Assembly: GCF_002000025.1 (NCBI RefSeq)
Contig: NZ_MUZV01000010.1
Coordinates: forward strand, 119,073-183,072
Length of the DNA stretch: 64,000 nucleotides
From: Cognaticolwellia aestuarii
GTDB lineage: Bacteria; Pseudomonadota; Gammaproteobacteria; Enterobacterales; Alteromonadaceae
Reading direction: 5' to 3'
Below the pieces are notes generated by a model. The model made no database searches and was not told the DNA's origin. It saw only the letters and a list, made by a program, of their open reading frames with translations. Positions 1-9,844 of this stretch are shown here, piece after piece; position 1 is the first letter of the stretch, and every line of letters starts with the position of its first letter. Position numbers and translations under genes: made by a program.

Positions 1-64
1 TCACATATTGTTCACACTTCAACAAGCTGAGTTTCCGCTTACAGAAGTGCACTGAAGCAGTACT

Positions 65-2830
65 TTAACTATTTTTGTTATTAGTTAAGCTTATCAAAAG
101 GTTCCTTCTTTTTTCCCTTTTTAAATCTTTGATCTGTAATCGTTTTAAAATAGAAAGTGCATCTTTATTGTTTTTATTTGAAATTAAAACTTCAGCATAG
201 TTCATTGATATATCAAGATCTTTGCCTTCAGAAATCTTATAAGCACTTGCCAGTGCTTTTGATGCTAACACAATTTTACCTGCTTTAAATAACACCATAC
301 CTCGCGTATCAAGGACATTAGGATGCTTTGGCGCAAGCTTTACAGCTTCAGCAGAATATTTTAATGCTTGTTCCAAGTTATTAAGATCGAGGTTCAACCA
401 AGCTAGATTATTCAACACTATAATATTATTACTTTGTGTCTTAATTAATCGCTCGTATTCAGCAATCGCTTTTACAGGTTCAGTTACAGTATAATCATTC
501 GCTAGCATCATACGTATGCGATCATCTTGATCATTGTTCGCTAAATACTCACGTAAAATGTTCTGCGCTTCTTTTATGCGATTATCGCCCTTGTACGCCA
601 TCGAAAGTAGCACGGCATTTTTACTTGATGGATAAGCTTGATAAAAGGCAGTTAACTTATTAACAGCTTCAACAAAATCTTTTTCAAGTAACGCAATACG
701 GCCTGTTAACCCTAACTGAAGTTCAGGTTGAATTTCCTTAAACTGTTGGTCCTGATATAACTTTTTAGCAAGGTACAGCTGATTCGTGTCTAATAGCAAT
801 TGTATTTTAACAATCTTCAAAACCAAATTTTCTTGGTGATGATCCAACAAGGCCTTATCTAAATATTGTAATGCTTTATTAGTTTGGCGTTGTTTAACAT
901 AATAATCAGAGATCATTAACACGGGCTCAATATGATAAGGATTAGCCTGTAACCATTTTTCAATAGTGCTGACTAGTAGCAGCTCATTTTTTTGTTTCTT
1001 ATAGATTGCTATCCGCTGTAACCAGGCCTTTTTTGGCGTTTTAACACTAGCATCCATAGTATTTGAAACAGCTAACGCATTTATCAAGTCATCTGAACTA
1101 ATTAATGCGTCAACATACAACAACGCTAACGCTATATTATTAGGTTTGCTTTCATGTGCTTGCTTAATTTTTAGCAATGATTCTTCATCAGACTTAATCG
1201 CATAAAAATATCGTAAAGCTTTAGGATTCTTGGGATCTTTATCAACCGCACGTTGAGCAAAACGCTCTGCTTCTTCTCTATTACCTTCATTAAGCGCTAT
1301 TTTTGCCAACTCTGTTAACGCAAATATATTATCTTCACCTTTTGTTAAACTGGTCTGTAATGCTTGCTTCGCCAAATCAACTTTCTGCTGGGCAATATAG
1401 ACCGCTGCGAGCATATTATAACTAGCAGCTACCTCAGAGTTCTGTTCTTGCCATTTTTTAGCAACAGCAAACGCCTTATCAAAATCACCCGACTGTAAGG
1501 CAGCATAAGCAATAGCAAGCTCTGCACCTTTTAAGTTCGGGTTTTCCTCTAATGCGGCCTCTAAGTTATCGACACCTGAAGGGTCATTCATCAGTAATTT
1601 TAATACCCCTTGTCGAGCATTATCTGTCGGTTCAGATTTACTTATACTCGCTGATTTTTCTGCAAATTTTATCGCCTCTTTTTCAGCACCTACTGAATAC
1701 AAGTTAAAACTGAGCGTCGAAAGGAACTTTTCGTCATCTTTATTTTGTGGTGAAAAGGCATCTAGAGAATCAGTAACATCATCAATCAAGCCTAATTGAA
1801 ATTGACTAACAATTAGCATTTTCTTTGCTGGATGCTCTGGCACTAAAACATCAGTAATGACAGACAAGTGATTATGCGCTTTTTCGAAGTTACCTAAATG
1901 AAAAGAGCTTGCGCCTGCAATTAAGCGTAACTGTGGTAACTGCAAGTTTCCTTGAATAGCCTTTTCAGCAAACTCGACAGCAGAAGCGTAGTCTTTTTTT
2001 ACATATAAAGTGGCTGATTTAACATAGTTCGCGACAGGTTGATTCGGCAGCGAAGCTAAAATTATATCAGCATATTTTTCAGCTTCGTCGTATTGATTAG
2101 CTTTTAACAAACTATCAGCAAGCAATAAATATACGATACGGGCATTTGGCTGCAAACTGCTATATCGCTTATATCGTTCGCTCGCTTTAACATGATCCTG
2201 TTGAGCTGTTGCAATTTGCGCTTCTAGCATAACAACTTCAGGGTTGTTACTTGCATTGCTGCTAATGGCATTAACTAATGCATCAGCTTTTTCAATATTA
2301 CTTTGATTTAATTCAACATAAGCTTGAGAAAGAATAGCAAACACATTGGCTGGTAAAATTGAGACTGCTTGACGTGATGATTCTATCGCTAATTCAGCTT
2401 GCTGAGATTTAATCGCCGCGAGTGTTTTATAAGCGAGGTATTCCACCTTACTTTCGTCGGGTAAAGATTCTACGCCCTCAAGCGTCAGAATACTATTATC
2501 GTCATTCGCAATTAAATAGGCTCTTGCAAGCGATGGTAATAACTTGCCACTTTGATAGTTTAACGACTGCGCTCGTTCTAATTCTTTCACTGCATCCAAT
2601 GCATTACCTAAAGATAAGTAGGCTTGCCCCAACAAAAACCTTATTTCACTATCATCTGGCGCTAATCTAGCCGCATTTTTTAAAGCGACAACTGATTCTT
2701 TATACTGGTTTTCTTTTGAATAGCTTTTTGCTTGCATAAGGTAAGTATCAGCACTTTCCTGCTCTCCACAAGCAGATAGGGCTAAGGCAACTGACAAACA
2801 TAACGTCAGTGTTTTAGTTCTTGTATTCAT
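65..2830 (-). CDS. prsT: PEP-CTERM system TPR-repeat lipoprotein PrsT
   Basis: A 921-residue exported lipoprotein. The N-terminus is a lipoprotein signal peptide with lipobox L-S-A-C and lipidation Cys21. The next residue is Gly, not Asp, so outer-membrane sorting is expected. The rest is a long series of helical TPR-type repeats (A..L.P.....A motifs throughout), and the length fits the PrsT family of exosortase A loci. PrsT is a scaffold-like protein of unknown biochemical role that usually accompanies the PrsK/PrsR two-component pair. Here it is about 33 kb from prsK/prsR, at the opposite end of the polysaccharide locus. It lies 76 bp downstream of the wecB-wecC fusion on the same strand and may be co-transcribed with it. 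The family call is by recognition of architecture and context. Confidence 0.88.
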   Translation of the reverse strand: MNTRTKTLTLCLSVALALSACGEQESADTYLMQAKSYSKENQYKESVVALKNAARLAPDDSEIRFLLGQAYLSLGNALDAVKELERAQSLNYQSGKLLPSLARAYLIANDDNSILTLEGVESLPDESKVEYLAYKTLAAIKSQQAELAIESSRQAVSILPANVFAILSQAYVELNQSNIEKADALVNAISSNASNNPEVVMLEAQIATAQQDHVKASERYKRYSSLQPNARIVYLLLADSLLKANQYDEAEKYADIILASLPNQPVANYVKSATLYVKKDYASAVEFAEKAIQGNLQLPQLRLIAGASSFHLGNFEKAHNHLSVITDVLVPEHPAKKMLIVSQFQLGLIDDVTDSLDAFSPQNKDDEKFLSTLSFNLYSVGAEKEAIKFAEKSASISKSEPTDNARQGVLKLLMNDPSGVDNLEAALEENPNLKGAELAIAYAALQSGDFDKAFAVAKKWQEQNSEVAASYNMLAAVYIAQQKVDLAKQALQTSLTKGEDNIFALTELAKIALNEGNREEAERFAQRAVDKDPKNPKALRYFYAIKSDEESLLKIKQAHESKPNNIALALLYVDALISSDDLINALAVSNTMDASVKTPKKAWLQRIAIYKKQKNELLLVSTIEKWLQANPYHIEPVLMISDYYVKQRQTNKALQYLDKALLDHHQENLVLKIVKIQLLLDTNQLYLAKKLYQDQQFKEIQPELQLGLTGRIALLEKDFVEAVNKLTAFYQAYPSSKNAVLLSMAYKGDNRIKEAQNILREYLANNDQDDRIRMMLANDYTVTEPVKAIAEYERLIKTQSNNIIVLNNLAWLNLDLNNLEQALKYSAEAVKLAPKHPNVLDTRGMVLFKAGKIVLASKALASAYKISEGKDLDISMNYAEVLISNKNNKDALSILKRLQIKDLKREKRRNLLISLTNNKNS

Positions 2831-2906
2831 TTTCTTACATCCAATTTGTATCGAGCGTTATTTTATTCATTAAATGACGGCCCATCTATTAATGAGCCGT
2901 TACTTA

Positions 2907-5171
2907 TTACTTGCGGGTATTAAAAAGCGGAATATTTATTTGTAAATCATCATAGCAACTATGATCTGTTACAAGGATGGCAACATCAGCCCACGCTTGC
3001 ATTTCTGATAGCGAACCAACATTGGCACAATCCCATGCATTCACAAATGGGTCGTGATACTTAACTTCAATGCCATGTGCTTTAAAGTAAGACAATATAC
3101 CGTCAGCGGGGGTTTCTCGGCAATCATCAACATTAGCCTTATAAGCCACTCCTAAAATACAAATTTTAGTGCCATTTACAGATTTGAGTAATTCCAACGC
3201 TTGTGCGGCAACAAGAGCAGGGCGTTCATCATTAATTTTACGTGCTAATCGGATAAACTCACCGGCTTTAGTGTTTTCTACTAAGAACCACGGATCAATT
3301 GGAATACAGTGTCCACCAACCCCAGGGCCTGGGCTTAATACATTAACTCGAGGATGGCGATTTGCTAGACGAATAACTTCATGCACATCAACCTCAAGCT
3401 CTTCACAAACTTGTGATAATTCATTCGCAAAAGCAATACCGACATCACGCGAGGTGTTTTCAACCAGTTTTATACATTCTGCTGTTGTTAAGTCAGTTAA
3501 AAATACTTCACCGTTAACAAAGCTTTGATAAATATCTTTCACTTTCTGTTGTGCTACTTTACTAGAGGCGCCAATAATTCGGTCATTATTAACTAATTCA
3601 TTCAAGGTTTCGCCTGGAATGGCACGCTCAGGACAATGCACTACCTCAATATTGAGACCAGCATCAGAAAAACGCTGCGCTACGGCTAAGCTCGTTTGTG
3701 GAGAAATTGTTGATTCAACAATCACAATTTGTCCATCTTTAGCGACCTTAGCAATAGCGTCTGCAGCTGCGAAAACATAACTGCGATCACATCGGCTATC
3801 TTTATGCGGTGTTGGTACAGCAACTAAATAGGTATCACTTGACGGAATAACAGTCGAGGCTTTTAAAAAGCCTTGGCTAACAACTTTTTTAATCAGCTCT
3901 GGCATACCAAGCTCATCAAATGGGCACTCACCACGGTTAATGGAATCAACCTTATCTTGGTTCAAATCAACACCTGTAACCGCGTAACCTGCTTGTGCAA
4001 TTAAGCTTGAAATAGGCAAGCCCATATAACCCATACCAATAACAGCTAACGTTTCATTTTTAGCAACAATGGTAGCGGTATCAGTTTGGGTAAAGTCTTT
4101 AACAATTACATCAATAATATATTGAGCAACATGTCCGTCACCAAAAGGGTTATCCCACGAGTAGTCATCACGGCTTAACCATTGCTTAGCGGCTTTAATC
4201 GCTTTAACTGCATCTCGGCCTACTAATTCACTCGCACCAACTTCTACCGCTTCAGGTCGTTCAGTGTTTTCACGTAATGTCAGGCTAGGCACACCTAACA
4301 AGCAGGCTTCTTCTTGAATACCACCAGAATCCGTTAAAATTAACTTCGCGTGCTTTTGTAATTGAATAAAATCTAAATAACCAACAGGTGCAATTAACTG
4401 CAAGTAACTTGGCAGCTCAATATTAAATTCTTTCAGCTTAGATTGAGTTCTAGGGTGAATAGGCCAAACAATAGTACCGGTGTAGTTTTTATGCATTTCA
4501 TCAAATAAATGCAGCAACTCTAAAAGATTTGACGATACATCGACATTAGAAGCACGATGAGCAGTAACAAGGAAATATTCACCCGCTGTTAATTTTAGGT
4601 CAGATAAAATATTACTGGTATTGGCGGAAATTTCTAAATGTTGAAACAATGAGTCTGACACAGTATTGCCAACCGTATGTATTTTCTTGGTTGCTATGCC
4701 TTCTGACTTAAGAATTTTCTCTTGGTTAGCGCCAACTGCAAATAAGTACTCACTAATGTGATCAGTCATTATACGGTTAGTTTCTTCAGGCATAGTGCGG
4801 TCATAACTTCTTAAGCCCGCTTCAATATGACCTACTTTAATATTTAATTTAGAAGCTGCTAACGCCCCTGCTAATACCGTATTAGTATCCCCCTGCACAA
4901 GTACAACATCAGGTTTTTCTTCTAATAAAATGGGCTCCATTTTTATTAGAATATTACCGGTTTGATTACTGTGTAATCCTGAGCCTACACCTAAATTATA
5001 ATGTGGAGCGGGAAGGTGTAACTCATCAAAAAAGATACTATCCATCTCTTTTGAGTAATGCTGATTTGAATGAATTATAAAGAATGGAATATTTCTTTTT
5101 TCACACTCTCTGATCACTGGCGCCATTTTTATAATTTCTGGCCGTGTACCAACGATGATGCCAATTTTCAT
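2907..5171 (-). CDS. Fused UDP-GlcNAc 2-epimerase / UDP-ManNAc dehydrogenase (WecB-WecC)
   Basis: One continuous 754-residue reading frame carries two enzymes. Residues 1 to about 365 are a non-hydrolysing UDP-GlcNAc 2-epimerase, with GTRPE near residue 8, HVEAGLRS near 115, DSGGIQEEA near 282 and ERPE near 305. After a short linker, residues from about 372 to the end are a UDP-ManNAc 6-dehydrogenase: Rossmann motif GMGYMGLP, and GVGGHC with the catalytic Cys near residue 620. Together they convert UDP-GlcNAc to UDP-ManNAc and then UDP-ManNAcA, a cytoplasmic sugar-nucleotide precursor for the polysaccharide made here. In most bacteria these are two separate genes. No internal stop or frameshift is visible and both active sites look complete, so a working bifunctional enzyme is likely. 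It is divergent from xrtA. Confidence 0.93.
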   Translation of the reverse strand: MKIGIIVGTRPEIIKMAPVIRECEKRNIPFFIIHSNQHYSKEMDSIFFDELHLPAPHYNLGVGSGLHSNQTGNILIKMEPILLEEKPDVVLVQGDTNTVLAGALAASKLNIKVGHIEAGLRSYDRTMPEETNRIMTDHISEYLFAVGANQEKILKSEGIATKKIHTVGNTVSDSLFQHLEISANTSNILSDLKLTAGEYFLVTAHRASNVDVSSNLLELLHLFDEMHKNYTGTIVWPIHPRTQSKLKEFNIELPSYLQLIAPVGYLDFIQLQKHAKLILTDSGGIQEEACLLGVPSLTLRENTERPEAVEVGASELVGRDAVKAIKAAKQWLSRDDYSWDNPFGDGHVAQYIIDVIVKDFTQTDTATIVAKNETLAVIGMGYMGLPISSLIAQAGYAVTGVDLNQDKVDSINRGECPFDELGMPELIKKVVSQGFLKASTVIPSSDTYLVAVPTPHKDSRCDRSYVFAAADAIAKVAKDGQIVIVESTISPQTSLAVAQRFSDAGLNIEVVHCPERAIPGETLNELVNNDRIIGASSKVAQQKVKDIYQSFVNGEVFLTDLTTAECIKLVENTSRDVGIAFANELSQVCEELEVDVHEVIRLANRHPRVNVLSPGPGVGGHCIPIDPWFLVENTKAGEFIRLARKINDERPALVAAQALELLKSVNGTKICILGVAYKANVDDCRETPADGILSYFKAHGIEVKYHDPFVNAWDCANVGSLSEMQAWADVAILVTDHSCYDDLQINIPLFNTRK

Positions 5172-5443
5172 TTAAATTTCCCTACATGATAATAATATTA
5201 ATTCAATTCAATATACCCAGTTTACCTGTTAAAAAAACTTTTAAAAGTACTAAGGCGAAAAGCAAGTCAATAATATTCGACTTCGTTCTTTACATCTTGA
5301 TAGGTGGCATTTCAGTATTAACCGTTTCATAAAGCAATAGCGTGACAATCAAAGTGTTGATACAGTAATAAGACTATAAATGGAATGATGTTAATTTAAT
5401 ACTAGCCAAATCTTTTCACTAACAATAAATCAATTAGCTAATA

Positions 5444-6832
5444 ATGACGCATAATACTAATACAAGCCCTTTAAAGAAGAACAAATTTAAGCCTGCTTTG
5501 GGACTCATGCTTATTTTTGTGTTGTTTGCCTTTTTGAACATCCCAATTTTAAAAACAATATGGGAAAACAGTTTCGACGACGGCACCTATTCACACGCAT
5601 ACCTTATCCCGATTATCTCAATATATTTATATTATAATTTAGCTAAAATTGGTCAACTAAGATATCGAGAGCAGGTATCTGTGCTACCCGTATTGCTTGT
5701 TATTGCGAGTGCTGCCTTGCTCTTTGTTATGTCGTCTGCACAAATTAGTCTCGGTTATTGGGCGGCAACATTAGCTATTTTATTATCAAGTATCATGCTG
5801 ATATACCGCACAAATTGGCAGCTAATATTTCCGACGCTGTTCCTTGCCTTCTTAATGCCAGGCTGGGGGCTGCTAACCGCCACTTTACAAAAAGTTTCAA
5901 CAAGTGCAGTAACTTTTTTAATGAGCTATAGCGGCATACCCACTTTTGTAGAAGATAACTTTGTTACTATTCCTGCAGGCGTTTTTGAAATTGCCGGAGG
6001 CTGCAGTGGCCTAAGGTACTTAATAGTTTCGCTCGCCATTAGCTCATTATTCAGTTTTCTTTATATTAAGAACACCAAAAAAGCATTGTTGTTTTTTACT
6101 GTTGCTATATTAGGCGCTTTAATTACCAATTGGATCAGAATTACCGCATTGATTCTTATTGGTGAATATACCAACATGCAAAGTGATTTAATGACTGATC
6201 ATAATGTTTTCGGATGGTATTTATATATTCCCTTTATGTTTTTATTGTTTATGTGGGGTAATAAATTAGCTGATCACGACTTGTTGTCAGACACGGCTAT
6301 TAATGCAGCATCGCCAAGCAGTGTTTATCCTGCACGAGTGAATACTTTAATCTTATTCGTCGCTATTATCATTTCATCAACAGCACTAAAATCATTATTT
6401 CTAAACGACTTATCATTGAGCACTAAAATATCAGAGATTAAACCGATGATTAAACGCTATACCACTGTAGAACAAATATCATCGAGCACCGGTAACACGC
6501 CTGACATTTACTTAAAGTACTTTTTCAATGGCACGTTAGGTAATGGTAAACCAATGGCTCATGACAATATTTATATACCACTCGGCTGGCATGAGATTGG
6601 TGAAGAAATTATAGGTGATTGGAACTACATCACTATTGCAAAACAAAATAAAGTTGCATTAATACGCTACAGTTTTGATATTAATAATCAAAAAACCGCT
6701 TATGCTGGGGTCTTTAAAAAACAACGTATTAAAGCAGCATTATCTGGTCAGAGTGAAACATATTTACACTGGCAATATAGTCATTGTTTAAGTGATTGTG
6801 TCGAAGAAAAAAAGCTAAATAAAACTAAATAA
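5444..6832 (+). CDS. xrtA: Exosortase A with C-terminal EpsI-like domain
   Basis: A polytopic membrane protein of 462 residues. About eight hydrophobic segments occupy residues 15-290. The exosortase active site is visible: Cys187 in EIAGGCSGLRY, Arg232 in NWIRI and His253 in DHNVFGW. Exosortases are proposed to cut PEP-CTERM sorting signals and transfer the proteins to a surface anchor. A further membrane segment and a soluble periplasmic part (about 330-462) resemble the EpsI domain commonly fused to exosortase A. It opens the plus-strand block and is divergent from wecB-wecC across 272 bp, which should hold promoters for both. Three tandem decamers run through its stop codon. No PEP-CTERM substrate gene was seen in this window. 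Confidence 0.93.
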   Translation: MTHNTNTSPLKKNKFKPALGLMLIFVLFAFLNIPILKTIWENSFDDGTYSHAYLIPIISIYLYYNLAKIGQLRYREQVSVLPVLLVIASAALLFVMSSAQISLGYWAATLAILLSSIMLIYRTNWQLIFPTLFLAFLMPGWGLLTATLQKVSTSAVTFLMSYSGIPTFVEDNFVTIPAGVFEIAGGCSGLRYLIVSLAISSLFSFLYIKNTKKALLFFTVAILGALITNWIRITALILIGEYTNMQSDLMTDHNVFGWYLYIPFMFLLFMWGNKLADHDLLSDTAINAASPSSVYPARVNTLILFVAIIISSTALKSLFLNDLSLSTKISEIKPMIKRYTTVEQISSSTGNTPDIYLKYFFNGTLGNGKPMAHDNIYIPLGWHEIGEEIIGDWNYITIAKQNKVALIRYSFDINNQKTAYAGVFKKQRIKAALSGQSETYLHWQYSHCLSDCVEEKKLNKTK

Positions 6833-6840
6833 AACTAAAT
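6811..6840 (+). repeat. Three tandem decamers across the xrtA stop codon
   Basis: Three consecutive 10-bp units of the form AAARCTAAAT. The first two encode the last codons of xrtA and the third lies just past the TAA. Because 10 is not a multiple of 3, a gain or loss of one unit would change only the last few residues of XrtA. Confidence 0.7.
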
Positions 6841-6876
6841 AAATATGCCATCTACATACATCACAGGGTTATACAT

Positions 6877-8823
6877 TTGAGTACAAATAATTTTTATAGG
6901 GCTGACATTGATGGTCTAAGAGCAATAGCAGTAGTAAGTGTAATTATATATCATATTGAATCGAGTCTGCTACCTGGTGGTTTTCTAGGTGTAGATATTT
7001 TCTTTGTAATTTCAGGCTTTTTGATAACGGGTCTACTTTTAAAAGAATTACAAAAAACAGAAAAACTTAACCTCCAAGCATTTTATGTGAGGAGGGTTAA
7101 GCGTATATTACCAGCTCTATTAACTGTAATATTATCAACATTGATTGTTGGGTTCTTAATATTCACGCCTGCTGATTATTTTTCACTATTAAAGTCAGCA
7201 ATAGCATCGCTCCTATCACTTGCGAATGTATTTTTCTACTTTAATTTAGATCAAGGGTATTTTGCAAAAGACACTGCAGAAGTTCCACTTCTCCATATGT
7301 GGTCATTAGCTGTTGAAGAACAGTTTTATTTAATTTGGCCATTATTAATGACTTTTATTTATAAGAAAAAAGGCTTTACTTTCTTATTTTATACTTTATT
7401 AGTAATACTTATCTTCTCTTTAACTCTTGCCCAAACATCACTTAAATTTGACCAACCCTTTGCCTATTATTCACTTCCAACAAGAGCATGGGAGCTCGCC
7501 GCAGGTGCAGCTCTTTCTATATATCTACAGAATAAAAAGGAAACTTCCAAAAATATATCTAATCTTCTTTCTCTAATTGGAGTACTCCTTATTTCTGCAA
7601 GCTTTTTGGTCGTATCTAAGCAGAGTGATATTCCAGGCCTTGATAATATTCCTTTAATTTTAGGAACGCTTTTGATTATTGTTGCAGGAAAAAACTCTGA
7701 CAACATTTCACGGCGAATACTTTCAAATAAAATAATTGTATTTGTTGGACTTGTTTCTTACTCCGCATATTTATGGCATTGGCCGATGATTGCCTTTACA
7801 AAATACGCGACTATAGAAATCGACTTTTTCATTGGCTCAATGATATTTGTTTTAACCTTTCTATTAGCAACACTTACTTATTACTTGATAGAAAACCCTC
7901 TAAGAAAGCTAAAGATCACTACTTTCAAAGCATGGTCAAATTATTATATTTTACCAGTCACTTTTTTAGGTATCACTTCTGTGATATTAGCCTACAACAT
8001 AAAAGTTCATTCACCTACATTGTATGACTGGGATCAGTATTCAAAAGTCGTAGATATAACTCCTAATTGGAAATACAAATACAACTGCCAATACACTACT
8101 TTTGGAACTCAAGTACTGGATGAAAGTGAGTGTGTTTTTCCAAAAAAACAACTATATAAAACCTTGTTAATCGGGGATTCGAATGGTGCTCACTTTATAG
8201 GAATGATCCAAGCATTTGCATTAGAATACAATTTCACTTTCAAAAACCTAACACAAAGTTCATGCCCTCCTTTATTGCAAGCGAAAGCATTAGATTGGGT
8301 TGACTCTAAATATCAAAAGGGATGCTTTGCATACAGAGAGTTCTTATCTAATAATTTAAATAAATATGAACACATAATTATAGGTGGAGACTGGTCAGAT
8401 TATGATAGGTTTAAAGACTTTAGACCTTTATTTATCGAAACAATAAAGGAGCTAGCAAAAACAACTAAAAAAGTAACTATTTTGGCTAAAATACCTACAT
8501 TTCAAAACTACAATGTTGAATGTGAAATACGCCAAGTGAAAATAAATAATTTAGATTGCTCTTTGACGAGATATGACAAAGTGTATGACGACTTATCTAG
8601 CGTTGCTACGATTAATAATTTTATTGAAAATATTTCAGAAAAATATAATAACGTAAATTTCTTTAGTATCAGTGATGTCCTTTGCCCTAATGATATATGT
8701 TCTCCAACTCTTGAGGGCCAGTTTATATATGCAGATGGTGGTCACCTCCATATGAAGGGCTCCCTTCAAATGGGTGAATATATATTAAAATTACATCATG
8801 AAAAAACTCAATTATTTCAATAA
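6877..8823 (+). CDS. OafA-type acyltransferase with C-terminal SGNH domain
   Basis: A 648-residue membrane O-acyltransferase. The N-terminal half (about 1-370) is the acyltransferase-3 domain: the opening motif YRADIDGLRAIAVV is followed by His26 and roughly ten membrane segments. The C-terminal part (about 400-648) is a periplasmic SGNH domain, with IGDSNGAH near residue 432 holding the nucleophile Ser, and DGGHLHMKG near 620 holding the Asp/His pair. Such proteins O-acetylate surface polysaccharides, with the SGNH domain handling the acyl group outside the membrane. The reading frame starts at TTG (6877), the only initiator in register with the conserved N-terminus; a weak AGGG lies upstream. 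It is 44 bp after xrtA and 10 bp before the EEP gene, so probably in one operon. The exact acyl acceptor cannot be told. Confidence 0.9.
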   Translation: MSTNNFYRADIDGLRAIAVVSVIIYHIESSLLPGGFLGVDIFFVISGFLITGLLLKELQKTEKLNLQAFYVRRVKRILPALLTVILSTLIVGFLIFTPADYFSLLKSAIASLLSLANVFFYFNLDQGYFAKDTAEVPLLHMWSLAVEEQFYLIWPLLMTFIYKKKGFTFLFYTLLVILIFSLTLAQTSLKFDQPFAYYSLPTRAWELAAGAALSIYLQNKKETSKNISNLLSLIGVLLISASFLVVSKQSDIPGLDNIPLILGTLLIIVAGKNSDNISRRILSNKIIVFVGLVSYSAYLWHWPMIAFTKYATIEIDFFIGSMIFVLTFLLATLTYYLIENPLRKLKITTFKAWSNYYILPVTFLGITSVILAYNIKVHSPTLYDWDQYSKVVDITPNWKYKYNCQYTTFGTQVLDESECVFPKKQLYKTLLIGDSNGAHFIGMIQAFALEYNFTFKNLTQSSCPPLLQAKALDWVDSKYQKGCFAYREFLSNNLNKYEHIIIGGDWSDYDRFKDFRPLFIETIKELAKTTKKVTILAKIPTFQNYNVECEIRQVKINNLDCSLTRYDKVYDDLSSVATINNFIENISEKYNNVNFFSISDVLCPNDICSPTLEGQFIYADGGHLHMKGSLQMGEYILKLHHEKTQLFQ

Positions 8824-8833
8824 TTAATTACGA

Positions 8834-9844
8834 ATGTATGGTATTAAAATGTTAAAAATAAAAGAATCATATTTAAATATTTTTACCCAAACGTTGTATT
8901 GGTTTTTATTTCTAACCACATTAGCTCTTATCTCGTCGAGAGTTTTCCCGCATAGTGATGCATTGATTACCTTAAAGTACATTGGATTTTCTTTGCCTCG
9001 TTATTGGTTCATCTTTTTCTGCTTACTTTTAACTACCCAATGGAAACGACTAAGTACTTTTAAGAAATACTCTCTTCCTTTTATAATCGCCACCAGTTTT
9101 TATTATTTAGACTTTCAACTAAACATTATTACTAAGACCTTAAATACTAAGGATTTTCCCTCATATACTTTAGTCTCCGCAAACCTTGGCGAAGGTGTAG
9201 AACTTGAACGATTAGAGTATATAATTAGGCTTTACAATCCTGACACTTTTGTATTTCAAGAGTCACAAAATCTAAGTGGTTTTAAAACCTTCAAAAACTA
9301 TCCATTTAAAGACTGCAAAGGTCATTTATGCTTTATCAGTAAACATGAATTTAAAATGGTTAATTTTTTAGGAAACTCCATGTTTGACGGCTATGGTAAT
9401 TGGGCAGCCTTTTATGAAGTTAATATCAATAACATTAAGGTAAATATTGCTAATGTTCACTTGCCAACAGTCAGAAGGGCCTTTAGCAACTTTCATAATT
9501 TTGATGCCGTGCATTCCAATAGAGTTATTGCCGCAGGTATCTTGAATCAATGGGCTTCCTTGAAAGAAAACGTCATAATTGCTGGCGACTTCAACATGAC
9601 CGTAACTGACAATTTGTATCAACGAAACTTTACTAATTACCAAAATGCTATTACGGATTATGGTATAGGTTTTAATAATACTTTTGACTACATCTATAGA
9701 GGTTTTTCGATACCAGGTGTAAGGGTTGATCATATTTTATTTTCAGGTGATTACAACATTGAGAAAGCAAGTGTTTTAGTAAACTTAGGTGGCGATCACC
9801 GCCCTGTTTTATCAAAATTTACAATAGATAACGGTGAAGAATAA
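8834..9844 (+). CDS. Membrane-anchored EEP-family phosphohydrolase
   Basis: A 336-residue protein with two to three N-terminal membrane segments (residues about 10-90) followed by an endonuclease/exonuclease/phosphatase (EEP) domain. The EEP signatures are in order: ANLGEG near residue 116, FQESQ with the metal-binding Glu near 142, NVHLP near 207, AGDFNM near 252, VDHILF near 298 and GDHRPV near 319. The family includes nucleases, inositol and sphingomyelin phosphodiesterases and related phosphoesterases, so the substrate is open. Placement after the membrane anchor suggests a periplasmic active domain. The context (acyltransferase before, exported toroid protein after with 1-bp overlap, glycerophosphate genes further on) would fit action on a phosphodiester in the polysaccharide or its lipid carrier. 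That is inference. A second ATG at 8849 is also possible. Confidence 0.8.
   Translation: MYGIKMLKIKESYLNIFTQTLYWFLFLTTLALISSRVFPHSDALITLKYIGFSLPRYWFIFFCLLLTTQWKRLSTFKKYSLPFIIATSFYYLDFQLNIITKTLNTKDFPSYTLVSANLGEGVELERLEYIIRLYNPDTFVFQESQNLSGFKTFKNYPFKDCKGHLCFISKHEFKMVNFLGNSMFDGYGNWAAFYEVNINNIKVNIANVHLPTVRRAFSNFHNFDAVHSNRVIAAGILNQWASLKENVIIAGDFNMTVTDNLYQRNFTNYQNAITDYGIGFNNTFDYIYRGFSIPGVRVDHILFSGDYNIEKASVLVNLGGDHRPVLSKFTIDNGEE

Noticed and set aside
5172..5443. Possible sigma-54 -24/-12 promoters for the PrsR regulon in this gap and in the gaps at 12444-12587, 15600-15861 and 30246-30472.
   Set aside because: No GG-N10-GC pair in a TGGCAC...TTGC-like context was found by eye. A matrix search would be needed.
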